NCBI RefSeq assembly: GCF_036322585.1
Contig: NZ_AP024600.1
Coordinates: 4,278,001 to 4,342,000, forward strand
DNA: 64,000 nucleotides
Source of the DNA: Luteolibacter sp. LG18
GTDB lineage: Bacteria > Verrucomicrobiota > Verrucomicrobiia > Verrucomicrobiales > Akkermansiaceae
Reading direction: 5' to 3'
Shown here: positions 43,201-51,914 of the stretch, in pieces
Numbering within the stretch: the stretch's first letter is position 1
Layout of the letters: every line of letters begins with the position of its first letter
Made by a program: the position numbers and the translations under genes
The notes under the pieces: model-generated
What the model saw: only the letters and a program-made list of their open reading frames with translations
Database searches by the model: none
Told to the model about the DNA's origin: nothing

Positions 43201-45024
43201 ATCGGCATTGAGGTCCGCGAAATCGACGATCGCCCCGTTGGTGAGCGCGTGGAAATCGGGAGTGGTGCCGGCGCTGGTGGTGATGGAGAAAGTTTTGGTG
43301 GCCGTCATGGTGGCGGTATCACGGCGGTAGGTGATGTCGCCCCAGTTGATGCCCCAGATCAGGTCCATCGCGCCGTTTCCGTTCAGGTCATGGAGCCTCG
43401 GATAGAGGTTGTAGGAGCTGTTGAAGAGCACCGTCGGGGTGCCGAACTTCGGAGCGCTGGCGGTGCCGACGTTCTGGTAGCGCTGGAGGTTTCCCGAGCC
43501 GGTGCCGGTGACGATGTCGACGAGGCCGTCGCCCTCCCAATCGCCGATGTCGAAACGGCGGTCGGAGAGGACGAGATCGGTGTTCGAGGCATCCTTCGCG
43601 ATCGTGTAGGCGGCGAAGACCGGCGCTGCTCCCGCGGCGGCGGTGTTCGGGTAGATGCGGAGCTTGTTCGCGGAATCCGCCATCACGAGATCGCGGACGC
43701 CATCGCCGGTCATGTCGACGAAGGCGATGGGCGAGCTGCTGGTGCCGGCGTAGATGTCGACGCCCGCGGCTTGGACCTTGGTGCCGGAGTCGAAGGAAGG
43801 CGCGGTGGTGGTGCCGGTGTTCAGGTAGCGCCAGACGTAGCCGCCAGCGCCGATGAGGAGGTCTTTTTTTCCGTCGCCATTCCAATCCAGCACCCGGGGA
43901 ACGCGGAGACCGCTCTGGGAGATGTCCACACCGCCGGACTGGAGGGTGGTGAGGCCGCCGTAGGTGAGGAGGGGAACGCCTCCGCCCGCGGGTTCGGTGA
44001 CCACTTTCACGTTCATGGTCGCGCGGTGGTAGCCGCCCGCGCCGTCCTCGACGACGACGGCGAAGCTGTCAGTACCGAGATAGCCGGAGGAGGCGGTGTA
44101 GGTGAACGAGCCGTCGCCATTGTGGGTCACCGTGCCGTGGGACGGCTGGGTGAACGAGAGCACGGAGAGTGGATGGTTCTCCACGTCATAGGCGCGGGCG
44201 AAGACGCTCCTGGTGGTGAAGGGATGGGTGTTCACACCATCAGTGGTGGTGTCCCACACCTTCGGCGCGTGGTTGGTGTAGAGGGTGGTGACAGTGGCGG
44301 GCGAGATCACCTGGTTGAAGGCCGTGACCTGGTCGAGTCGTCCTTGGTAATAAACCGCGGCGGAGCCGTTTTCGAGGCGGCCGAGGCTGGTGAACGAGGT
44401 GGCCTTCGTGCCGGCGGGTCCGGTGGCGGATGCGGAGAGTACGCCATCCACGAAGATCTGGGCGGCGCCGGTGGTGGCGTTGCGGGTCATCACGATGTGA
44501 TGCCAGGTGTCGTCGTTCACCGGATTCGCGGAGCGGGCGACGAAGGTGTTGCCGACCGAGAGGGCGATGCGGCCGGTGTTGTCGATCCAGCCGAACTGGA
44601 CGCCGCCGGTTGTGGCGGAGCCGGTGATACCTGGAGCGGTGGTGACGGTGGAGGTCCCGACCTGGGTGGTGCGGATCCAGAACGACAGCGAGGTGGTGCC
44701 GCCTAGGCCGGTGGCGAGGTTGGTTCCGGCGTTCACGTATTGGTTCGTGCCGTCGAACGACAGCGCGGTGAACTGGCGACCGGAGACCCAGTTTGCCGCG
44801 CCCATGTTCTGGAGTGTGGCGTTGGGCGAGCTGCCGTAATTGTAGGCCGTGGTGCCGGTGTAGGCGGTCTGATAGGGGCTGTCGTGCCAGTCCGGGCCTT
44901 CGTCGAAGTTCCAGTGGTGGATGAGGCCAGGCAAGGGGGTGGCGTGGAGGCCGAGCGGCGCGAGCGCCGTCAGAAGTCCACCGACGAGCGGAAGCTTCCG
45001 CTGCAAAGAATGGGTGTTTTTCAT
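40291..45024 (-). CDS. Large secreted multidomain zinc metallopeptidase with LamG and FG-GAP modules
   Basis: This is a 1577-residue secreted protein with a signal peptide at the ATG of 45024. Domains in order: LamG/concanavalin-like (about 30-240), Ig-like/VCBS module (about 255-340), FG-GAP/VCBS repeats (about 350-640, with repeats such as DWNGDGKKDLLIG and DMTGDGVRDLVMAD), and a catalytic region (about 650-1080) with HEVAH (HExxH zinc site) in FSFVTGHEVAHSLDGYVNSR. Next comes a second Ig-like module (about 1090-1180), a second LamG (about 1215-1400), and a final beta-sandwich with DGSITARVTGVQNTHTWAKA. Such proteins bind and cut surface or host polymers. Substrate unknown. Confidence 0.78.
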   Translation of the reverse strand: MKNTHSLQRKLPLVGGLLTALAPLGLHATPLPGLIHHWNFDEGPDWHDSPYQTAYTGTTAYNYGSSPNATLQNMGAANWVSGRQFTALSFDGTNQYVNAGTNLATGLGGTTSLSFWIRTTQVGTSTVTTAPGITGSATTGGVQFGWIDNTGRIALSVGNTFVARSANPVNDDTWHHIVMTRNATTGAAQIFVDGVLSASATGPAGTKATSFTSLGRLENGSAAVYYQGRLDQVTAFNQVISPATVTTLYTNHAPKVWDTTTDGVNTHPFTTRSVFARAYDVENHPLSVLSFTQPSHGTVTHNGDGSFTYTASSGYLGTDSFAVVVEDGAGGYHRATMNVKVVTEPAGGGVPLLTYGGLTTLQSGGVDISQSGLRVPRVLDWNGDGKKDLLIGAGGYVWRYLNTGTTTAPSFDSGTKVQAAGVDIYAGTSSSPIAFVDMTGDGVRDLVMADSANKLRIYPNTAAAGAAPVFAAYTIAKDASNTDLVLSDRRFDIGDWEGDGLVDIVTGTGSGNLQRYQNVGTASAPKFGTPTVLFNSSYNLYPRLHDLNGNGAMDLIWGINWGDITYRRDTATMTATKTFSITTSAGTTPDFHALTNGAIVDFADLNADGYPDMVIGGHSGTQMFIAYGAPQTIAQSIAAIEAIYDAHPTDLGTALSANSNELLNLVNNANRNLIAHLETGTLGVRDAVYNALAAHVAKYSFLKYQTLDTAVYHHVPSIALQNWVILTYAKEDTPANRTAIADIMNLTGTARTIYLECGLALGDNAKSVPAAYGTIRDFMRRHPRELFPDAMLSMDQLYGDARGGFIWTPNSTKNTFGDWALGSANEWAGDLTTAINTVLGAGAASGDYFSFVTGHEVAHSLDGYVNSRANQNLRKRWGLILTTAAGPDVIAGSNGWRDVAATKANFLSKGLWDGVEANWATAWSNYWATGPGSVFRNTSFMRGSIDWFLDNSQESLSTQANHHFANGPGRLIGAVDRFRRSSATGAGPMRANINEVVTYIDFLSAGLNRVNLVETKYQASPEQVNWINHYADLTRDDNGRITKIAVDGSTYLLTLNADGVVTDVDCSVGVLAADTASTTTGTAVSINVLANDYRLDGKTIAVTSYTQPGSGTVVTGSGGALVYQSIAGFYGTDTFTYTSGSSTATVTVSVANSDPGAPVDTDADGFSDALETALGSSTSSATSRPAALYSGLHAWWRLDEKTGTTAAEATGRTSQNGTVQNAAPWATGKIDGGIGMNGTTQSVLITAPGVSTPRTTLSAWVKRNGSQVAYTGIVFSRSSAASGMMFGPSNDLRYTWNGGNWGYSSGLVVPDNTWTFCGVVIEETKATFYMQPEGGAMQTAVNTTAHSPGTFTAPLYLGWDTNQATRRLNGTLDDARLYTRALSATEMQALANTPLDSIWQATDIGTLGVTGSSLRSDGVYTVAGGGADIWNAADDFRYVYQPLSADGSITARVTGVQNTHTWAKAGVMIRESLTAGSKHAMMIVSAGSGAAFQYRATTSGSSTQGGSVSGSAPMWVRLTRTGDTIKAFTSTNGTTWTQRGSDLSLPMAANIYIGLAVCSNNTTTPSVATFDNITVAP

Positions 45025-45415
45025 GGGTTTGTGAACGAGTGCAGAGACCGGGGCAAGGGCCCACGGGTAGCTGGGTCAGCTAGACCGGGCGCGGCGGCAG
45101 GTCCAACAAGTCCGTGGTTCTCCACTGTGCCACGAACGGCACAGTGGAGCGCGGATTGCACGATCCGGGGATATGGACTGGCTCGATTGGTGAACCAGAT
45201 GGGCCCCTAGGGGAGCCGGGAGCCCGGGGCGGGTGGCACGGGCGTTGCTGCGGTGAAGGTGGATTTTTCCCACAGCGGGATTTCCTCACTAACCTGCCCG
45301 AAAGTGTTGTCATTCGTAGTACGGTTTTCCGCTTGCTTCCCCGCTTGACCCGGGAGGTTTGGAATCATTAGTCGGCTGGATACCCACTGTTCGAACTCGA
45401 TCAAAAGCCCCTTGC
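45025..45415. other. Divergent intergenic region with a perfect 12-bp palindrome
   Basis: No gene is seen in these 391 bp between the metallopeptidase start and MoxR. They hold the palindrome at 45120-45149 and a possible -35 TTGACC at 45345-45350 with no good -10, so promoters for both operons presumably lie here. Confidence 0.5.
45120..45149. promoter_or_regulatory. Perfect 12-bp inverted repeat, possible operator or hairpin
   Basis: CTCCACTGTGCC (45120-45131) and GGCACAGTGGAG (45138-45149) with a 6-nt spacer. It is 96 bp upstream of the metallopeptidase gene and 267 bp upstream of moxR. Symmetry and position suggest a regulator binding site; an RNA hairpin is also possible. Confidence 0.4.
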
Positions 45416-46435
45416 ATGACCCCGGAAGCCACCTTGTCCCCCGCCGCCGCCGGTGAGAAACTGGCGCAATTCATGTTGGACCGCGCCGCGGCGCTGAGGT
45501 CCGAGCTTTCCAAGGCCATCGTGGGCCAGACGGAGGTGGTGGACGATGTGCTGCTGACGCTTTTCTGCGGCGAGCACGCCCTGCTGACCGGGGTACCGGG
45601 GCTGGCGAAAACGCTGCTGATCCGCTCGCTGGCGGAATCGGTGCACCTGGGTTTCAACCGCATCCAGTTCACGCCGGACCTGATGCCGACGGACATCACC
45701 GGCACGGATATCATCCAGGAGGATCTCTCCACCGGGCACCGTGAGAAGCTTTTCCTGAAGGGGCCGGTGTTCACGAACCTGCTGCTGGCGGATGAAATCA
45801 ACCGCACTCCTCCGCGCACGCAGGCGGCGATGTTGCAGACGATGCAGGAGCGGCAGGTGACGGTGGGCGGCGTGACCTACACGCTGCCGAAGCCGTTCCA
45901 TGTGTTCGCGACGCAGAACCCGATCGAGCAGGAAGGAACTTATCCGCTGCCGGAGGCGGCGGCGGACCGCTTCATGCTTTCGATCGAGATCGGCTATCCG
46001 ACGGTGGAGGACGAGGTGCGGATCGTGACGGAGACCACGGGCACGCGGCAGGCGGCGATCCAGCCGGTGATCACAGGCGAGGAGCTTTTGAAAATCCAGC
46101 AGGGCGTGCGCGCGATGCCGGTCTCGCAGGACGTGGTGCACTACGCGGTGCGGTTGGCAACGGCGACTCGGCCGGGCAGCCCGCATTGCCCGAAGGAGCT
46201 GGCGGAGCTGCTGCGCTGGGGCGCGGGCCCGCGTGCCTCGCAGTATCTCATTCTCGCGGCGAAGGGACGGGCGGCGATGCTCGGCCGGCCATGCGCGGAT
46301 TTCGAAGGCGTGCGCTCGGTGGCGCGTCAGGTGCTGGGACACCGCATCCTGCCGGGCTTCAAGGCGCGGACGCAGGGGATCGGCTCGGCGGAGCTGGTGA
46401 CGAAGGTCCTGTCCGTGGTGGGCGAAAAAGCCTGA
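45416..46435 (+). CDS. MoxR-family AAA+ ATPase
   Basis: This 339-residue protein starts at ATG 45416 (MTPEATLSPAAAG). Walker A is GVPGLAKT, Walker B LLADEINR, sensor 1 is in HVFATQNPIEQEGTYPLPEA, and the lid ends with a helical C-terminus. MoxR ATPases act as chaperones that help vWA partner proteins and metal centres mature. It is the first gene of a five-gene operon with DUF58 and vWA proteins, the classic partner set. Confidence 0.92.
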   Translation: MTPEATLSPAAAGEKLAQFMLDRAAALRSELSKAIVGQTEVVDDVLLTLFCGEHALLTGVPGLAKTLLIRSLAESVHLGFNRIQFTPDLMPTDITGTDIIQEDLSTGHREKLFLKGPVFTNLLLADEINRTPPRTQAAMLQTMQERQVTVGGVTYTLPKPFHVFATQNPIEQEGTYPLPEAAADRFMLSIEIGYPTVEDEVRIVTETTGTRQAAIQPVITGEELLKIQQGVRAMPVSQDVVHYAVRLATATRPGSPHCPKELAELLRWGAGPRASQYLILAAKGRAAMLGRPCADFEGVRSVARQVLGHRILPGFKARTQGIGSAELVTKVLSVVGEKA

Positions 46436-46446
46436 CCGCCGCCGCC

Positions 46447-47340
46447 ATGCCGGAACCTGTCATCCAGCTCGACGAGGAGCTGCTGGAAGCGATCCAGGAT
46501 CTTTCCCTGGCCGCGCGGCACCTTGTGAACGGATTCCTGCAAGGCCAGCACCGCAGCGCGCAGCGCGGGTTGAGCCAGGAGTTCGTGGCTTACCGTCCGT
46601 ATCTGCCGGGCGATCCATTGAAAAACGTGGATTGGAACGTGTGGGCGCGGAGCGATCATCTTTTCGTGCGGCAGTTCCGGCATGAATCGAACTTCCGCGG
46701 CTATCTCGTGCTGGACGCGAGCCGGTCGATGGACTTCGGGGACGGGGCGACGAACAAGTTCACCTACGGCAGGCTGCTGGCGGCGTGCCTGGCCTCGCTG
46801 ATGCTTGCGCAGATGGACGCGCCGGGGTTGGCGATCACGGGCCTTTCCGAACGGATGCCGTGGATCCCGCCGAGCACGCGGCAGGACCAGATCGACCGGC
46901 TTTTCCACGAATTGGAAACGACGCGGGCGGATGGAAGGATTCCCGGGCTGGGGGACATCGGCCCGCTGACGTCCGAGTGCCGGCGGCATTCGCTGGCGGT
47001 GTGGATCACGGATGGATTTTTCGATCCGGAGGAGGGCATCAATTTGCTCCGGCAGTTCCGGCTTCAGGAGACGGACGTGCTGGTGTTTCACCTGCTGCAT
47101 CCGGACGAAATGAACCCGCCCTACCAGGGCGAGGTGCTGCTGACGGATAGCGAGACCGGCGAGGAGATGCTGGTGGATGGCGCGCAGCTCCGGCGGGACT
47201 ACGCGCCGCGGCTGGCGGAGTTCCTTTCCGGGATCGAAAACCTGTGCGTGGGGCACGAGGCGCATTACTGCCGGATCATCACCAACGAACCGCTCGATGT
47301 GGCCCTGCATCGCTACCTGGCGGCACGTGAACAGCTCTGA
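46447..47340 (+). CDS. DUF58 protein (vWA-like) partner of MoxR
   Basis: This 297-residue protein carries the DUF58 signature (QRGLSQEFVAYRPYLPGDPL, NVDWNVWARSDHLFVRQF) and a degenerate vWA-like domain with LVLDASRSMDFG. DUF58 proteins occur with MoxR in nearly all such operons. The ATG at 46447 lies 11 bp after the moxR stop. No membrane segments are seen. Probably cytoplasmic. Confidence 0.88.
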   Translation: MPEPVIQLDEELLEAIQDLSLAARHLVNGFLQGQHRSAQRGLSQEFVAYRPYLPGDPLKNVDWNVWARSDHLFVRQFRHESNFRGYLVLDASRSMDFGDGATNKFTYGRLLAACLASLMLAQMDAPGLAITGLSERMPWIPPSTRQDQIDRLFHELETTRADGRIPGLGDIGPLTSECRRHSLAVWITDGFFDPEEGINLLRQFRLQETDVLVFHLLHPDEMNPPYQGEVLLTDSETGEEMLVDGAQLRRDYAPRLAEFLSGIENLCVGHEAHYCRIITNEPLDVALHRYLAAREQL

Positions 47341-47343
47341 ACG

Positions 47344-49440
47344 ATGACCTTGGCGAACGTCCTGCTTTTTTCCCTGGGAGTGGCGGCCATCGCGGCGCCG
47401 CTGTGGGTGCACCTGCGGTTGGGGAAGGTGAAGAAGCGCGCGGTGGTGAGCACGCTGCGGCTGATGAAGGCCACGCCGCAGACCTCGAAATCGCCGCGGC
47501 GGTTGGTGGATGTGCCACTGTTCCTGCTGCGGGCATTGATGGTGCTGCTGGTGGCGCTGGGGTTCGGGCGGCTGTTGATCCCCGGGCTGCGGAGCGCGGA
47601 CGCGCAGGAGTATGCGGTGTTCGTGCTGGATGTTTCCGGCAGCATGCAGGCGCGGAATGGCAAGGTGTGGGAGGAGGCGCGGCGGGAAACGCTGGAGGCG
47701 CTGGGACGGCTCAACCAGAGCTCGCGGGTGGCGGTGGTGCTTTCGCCTGCCGGACTGGACAAGACGGAGTGGCAGACGCCATCGCAAGCGGTGTCCAAGG
47801 TGAAAGCACTTTCGGCGGGCTACGGCGCGAATCGTATTTCAACCTCGGTGCGGGAGGCGGTGACGCTGTTGGCGGAGATGCCGGAGGATCATGCGAAGGT
47901 GCTGCACGTGGTCAGCGATTGCCAGCACGCGGCATTCGCGGACATCGACCGGGCTACGATCCCTTCGGATGTGGAACTCCGGGTTTCGAAGGTGGGGGAA
48001 GAGCGGCTTTCGAACCGGGGCGTATCGGTCTCGGTGGTGGCGGCGGGCATGACCGACCTCGGGCTGTATGCGCTGTCGGATGGTTCGGGCGGGTCGTTGA
48101 AGCTGGAGGAAAACGGCAAGGCCAGCCAACTCCCGGTGGGTAGCGGCCAGGACGCGGCACGGATGACCCACGCGGGAAAGAAGGATGAATGGGTGGTGCG
48201 GAAACTGGAACTGGAGGACGCGGACGCCTTGATGGCGGACAACACGGCCTACGATGTCTACCAGGCGCAGGACGAGATTCCGGTGTGGCTGTGGGAGCCG
48301 GCGGGCGAGCCCTCGCAGGCCGAACCGGCGACCCGGTCGGCGGGGCGGATTCCGGGGCAGACGACCGGGCCTCGTGAACGGCATGTCTATGAACAGGCGT
48401 CCTACTACGTGGGTCGTGGATTGCAACCGGCGGTGGAGGAAGGCGGTGCGACGGCTTCGCGCTATCGCCCGATGACGCTCACGGACAAGAACGTGGCGGA
48501 AGCAGCGGCGAAGGCGGGGGAGAAATCCGCGCCGCGGTTGTTGATCGTGCCCGCGGGCAAGGTGGTGCCGGACGCGTTGAAGGACCTCGTGAAGGCCGTG
48601 GTGGAAGCGGGTGGATCGGTGGTCTTTTTCGGCGGACCGGAGTTGGATAGGAACGCATTCGACGCGGCCTTCGGAGAGCTGTCCGGGGTGAAACCGGGTG
48701 CGATGGAGGACTGCAAGGGGTCGCCGGTGCTGGCGGAGATCACGGAGGGAAATCCGCTGTGGGGCGGGCTGGATGCGGCCTCGCGGCGGCAGTTGACGAA
48801 GGCCCCGCTGAAGTTCCGTCATGCGCTGGAGACGCGGTTGAATGCACGGACACTGGTTTCGTATGCGGACGGGGTGCCGTTCGTGGTGGAGCACGCGAGC
48901 GGACGCGGGCAGGTGTTTTTCGTGAATACTTCGGCGGACCGCGCGTGGGGTGATTGGTCGGCCTCCGCGCCGTTGTTTGTGCCAGCCCTGCATTTGCTGG
49001 CGGCGCGGGCGCTGGGCGACGATTCGTTTTTGCCTGCGCACGAGCCGGTGTTGGCGGGAGAGCCGGTGACGCTGCGGCTTTCTCCAACATTCGCGGGGCG
49101 TTTCCTGAAGGTCGGATCGGGCAAGTGGCCGGTGGGATCGGACGGGCGCGTGGCCGGAGTGGTGTTCGAAAAACCGGGCGTGATGGACCTGACGCTCGAG
49201 GACGGGACAAAGGCGGGGAAACTCGCGGTGAATTTCCCGCCGGTGGAATCGGCGCTGGAGTTTTATTCGGGGCCGGTCGTGCGGCAGCGGTTGGAATCGC
49301 TGCGGCAGAAAGGCGGCGGGTCGTCGATCCGTTGGGAGGGAGAAGCGCAGGGCGGACTGGCATGGCGGTTGTGCCTGCTGGGTGCCGCGCTGCTGATGTT
49401 GATTGAACCGGTGATCGCCAACCAGAGGGCCAGAGCATGA
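47344..49440 (+). CDS. BatA-like membrane protein with vWA domain
   Basis: This 698-residue protein starts 3 bp after DUF58. Two N-terminal membrane helices (about 1-20 and 58-80) match the BatA N-terminal domain, followed by a vWA domain with MIDAS motif VLDVSGSMQ. A long C-terminal region contains GATase-like stretches (VPFVVEHASGRGQVFFVNTS) and a last membrane helix (LAWRLCLLGAALLMLIEPVI). In Bat operons these proteins are thought to help stress or redox tolerance. The stop overlaps the next start (ATGA). Confidence 0.82.
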   Translation: MTLANVLLFSLGVAAIAAPLWVHLRLGKVKKRAVVSTLRLMKATPQTSKSPRRLVDVPLFLLRALMVLLVALGFGRLLIPGLRSADAQEYAVFVLDVSGSMQARNGKVWEEARRETLEALGRLNQSSRVAVVLSPAGLDKTEWQTPSQAVSKVKALSAGYGANRISTSVREAVTLLAEMPEDHAKVLHVVSDCQHAAFADIDRATIPSDVELRVSKVGEERLSNRGVSVSVVAAGMTDLGLYALSDGSGGSLKLEENGKASQLPVGSGQDAARMTHAGKKDEWVVRKLELEDADALMADNTAYDVYQAQDEIPVWLWEPAGEPSQAEPATRSAGRIPGQTTGPRERHVYEQASYYVGRGLQPAVEEGGATASRYRPMTLTDKNVAEAAAKAGEKSAPRLLIVPAGKVVPDALKDLVKAVVEAGGSVVFFGGPELDRNAFDAAFGELSGVKPGAMEDCKGSPVLAEITEGNPLWGGLDAASRRQLTKAPLKFRHALETRLNARTLVSYADGVPFVVEHASGRGQVFFVNTSADRAWGDWSASAPLFVPALHLLAARALGDDSFLPAHEPVLAGEPVTLRLSPTFAGRFLKVGSGKWPVGSDGRVAGVVFEKPGVMDLTLEDGTKAGKLAVNFPPVESALEFYSGPVVRQRLESLRQKGGGSSIRWEGEAQGGLAWRLCLLGAALLMLIEPVIANQRARA

Positions 49441-51881
49441 ATGCCGAGTTGAAACCGATCCTTGCCGGGCAGCGGAAGCTGCGCCGCTCCGCCTCGATCT
49501 CGCGCTGGGGCATCCTCGGCGTGATGGCGGTGGCGTTGCCGCTGGGCGCGTTCGCGTGGTGGGATCGCGGGATGGTGCTGTCGCCGCAGTGGCGGTGGAC
49601 GGGATTCGTGCTGTGGCTCGCGGGTGTGATCTGGATGATCGCGCGGGCGGGCAAGGCTTTCCGGATACCGGCGCAGCGCGAGATCACGTCGCTGTTGGAC
49701 GGACATGCGGCCTTGAAGCATGGCTATGTGATTTCGACGGCGGTGGAGATCGATGCTCCGCGCACGGACAAGCCGGAGGAGGCCGCACTGCTGGCGCGGT
49801 TGCACAGCGAGGCAGGACGTCTTGCCTCCGAAACAGTGACGGCGCATCCGCGGCCACGGCTCTGGCAGGTGACGCTGGCGTGCCTGGGAGTTGTCCTCGT
49901 GGGATCGGCCGGACCGTTTCCGGTGGCACGGCTGCTTCAACCCTGGAAGGAGCTTCCTTACACCACGATCACTTTGGTGGGGCCGGAGCGGAAGCCGATC
50001 GAGCGCGAGCCTTTCACCGTGATTGGTCAGGTGAATGGCCGGGTGCCGAAGAACGCGGTGCTTCAGGTGAGTGGCGGCGTGGAGATCCCCGTGATCGTGG
50101 AGGCGAGCGGAGCCTTCCGCCACACGTTCACGAATGGCGTGCTGGCACCGGTGACGTTTGTGGCGCGTGGTGCGGAAGACGGGATTTCGGCTCCGCTGGC
50201 GATCACGTTCCGCGACCTGCCGCATCCGGAGGTTTACGATCATCGGATCACGCCGCCGTCCTACACCCGTCGGCCGGAGTTCGCGGAGAACCAGGCGGCG
50301 TTCTCGGTGCTGCGCGGCAGCAAGATCCACTACGGCGTGGTGTTCAATCGCGAGACCACGGGGGTGAAGCTGGTGTTCGATGACAACGAAGCTCCGGTGG
50401 AACTCACGCGCGATGCGTCCCGTCCGCTGGCGTGGGGAGCCGACTTGCCGGTGCTGAAGCGCACCGTGGGCTACCACCTGGAAGCGATCGATGGCGAGGG
50501 CGTGTGGCGTCAGGCGGTGGAACTGGCCCAGATCGTGGTGATGCCGGACAAACCGCCGGTGGTCGATCTCGGCGCGCACAACGAGACCAAGCTCAAGTCG
50601 CCGCATGACACCTTCGCGATGGATTTCAAGGCCAGTGACGACATCGGTTTGATGGATGTGCGGGTGCGTTACCAGCGGGTGGGGGACAAGGAGTGGAAGG
50701 AGAAGGTCATCCGATTGTCCGAGCCCGGCACGCGCCAGCAATCGGCCGAATGGAAGCTGCCTCTGGATGAACTCGGCGTGGTGCCGCACGACATGGTGGC
50801 GGTGGTGATCCAGGCGCGGGATGGCAACACGGTGGACGGCCCCGGCAAGGGCAGCCCGGAGCCGATCCTGATCGAGGTGCCGGAGGAACCCAAAGACAAG
50901 GACGAGCACGCGGGTGGTGGCGGTGGTGGTGGCGGGGAAAGCCAGCAGGTGAACCCGCTCGATATCCAGCGCCAGATCTATCGCGACACGCTGCGGCTGT
51001 CGGTGGGGCGGCAGGCCCCGAGTGCTGCGGAGCTGGTGCGCCGCCAGGAGGAGAACGTGAAGAATCTCCAGGAGATGGCGGACAAGATGGCCGGGCAGGC
51101 TCCGCCGATTTTCGCAGGCTTGCTGGAGAATGCCCGCAAGAGCGCGGTGCAGGCGACGGAGGAGCTTCAGATGCTGTCCTACCGGCACGGGAATTTCCAA
51201 CCGGCGATGGAGAAGCAATCGGCGGTGATCGACGCGCTGGTGAAGGCCGCACGCATCCAGGCCGAGCAACAGCAGCAGGGTGGTGGCGGCGAAGGGGGGC
51301 AACCCGCGACCGGGAAGCAGTTCACGTTGAACAGCCCGAATTCGAAATCCGCGCCTTCGCCGGAAGAGCAAAAGGAGCGGTTGGAACAAGCGCTCGCCGA
51401 TTTGCGGAAGCTGTTGAAGGAGCAGGAGGACCTCAACAAGCAAATGGGCCAGCAGCCGAACAAGGGGCAGCAGCCCGGTCAGCAAGGCCAGCAAGGATCC
51501 TCGCCGGGTGGCCAATCGCAGGGCAGCGGGGCACCGGATCTCGCGGCCCGCCAGCAGGACGCGCGCGCACAGTCGGAGCGGATTCGCGGGCAGCTCGAAT
51601 CGCTGCAGAAGAGTGAGAACGGCGGCGATCCCGCTTTGGCCGCGGAGCAGATGAAACAGGCGGAGCGCCAGCAGCAGGCGGCGGCCGCGGCGATCGCGCG
51701 GGGTTCGGCAATGGCCAGTCGCAATGGCGAGGCCTCGTCCGCGGCCTTGGAAAAGGCGCGCCAACTCGCGGAGTCGCTGCAAGGGCAGACGCCGGGTGAG
51801 AGCACCGAGGCGGAGACGCGCGCGCCCGGGTACCAACACCTGATCCAGGAATATTCGAGACGGCTTTCGTATGACCAATAG
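49437..51881 (+). CDS. Large DUF4175-type membrane protein with Gln-rich coiled coil
   Basis: This 814-residue protein has two N-terminal membrane helices (about 22-45 and 55-75), a DUF4175-like periplasmic part (about 150-500, with ITPPSYTRRPEFAENQAAF and AKHNETKLKSPHDTFAMDFK-like features), and a long C-terminal half with Gln/Lys/Glu-rich coiled coils and a Gly-rich linker. Start codon overlaps the BatA-like stop by 4 bp, showing translational coupling. It is the structural core of the operon; its exact role is not known. Confidence 0.72.
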   Translation: MNAELKPILAGQRKLRRSASISRWGILGVMAVALPLGAFAWWDRGMVLSPQWRWTGFVLWLAGVIWMIARAGKAFRIPAQREITSLLDGHAALKHGYVISTAVEIDAPRTDKPEEAALLARLHSEAGRLASETVTAHPRPRLWQVTLACLGVVLVGSAGPFPVARLLQPWKELPYTTITLVGPERKPIEREPFTVIGQVNGRVPKNAVLQVSGGVEIPVIVEASGAFRHTFTNGVLAPVTFVARGAEDGISAPLAITFRDLPHPEVYDHRITPPSYTRRPEFAENQAAFSVLRGSKIHYGVVFNRETTGVKLVFDDNEAPVELTRDASRPLAWGADLPVLKRTVGYHLEAIDGEGVWRQAVELAQIVVMPDKPPVVDLGAHNETKLKSPHDTFAMDFKASDDIGLMDVRVRYQRVGDKEWKEKVIRLSEPGTRQQSAEWKLPLDELGVVPHDMVAVVIQARDGNTVDGPGKGSPEPILIEVPEEPKDKDEHAGGGGGGGGESQQVNPLDIQRQIYRDTLRLSVGRQAPSAAELVRRQEENVKNLQEMADKMAGQAPPIFAGLLENARKSAVQATEELQMLSYRHGNFQPAMEKQSAVIDALVKAARIQAEQQQQGGGGEGGQPATGKQFTLNSPNSKSAPSPEEQKERLEQALADLRKLLKEQEDLNKQMGQQPNKGQQPGQQGQQGSSPGGQSQGSGAPDLAARQQDARAQSERIRGQLESLQKSENGGDPALAAEQMKQAERQQQAAAAAIARGSAMASRNGEASSAALEKARQLAESLQGQTPGESTEAETRAPGYQHLIQEYSRRLSYDQ

Positions 51882-51914
51882 GCATTGCATCCGCTTCAGG
51901 CAGGGAGGTGCGGC

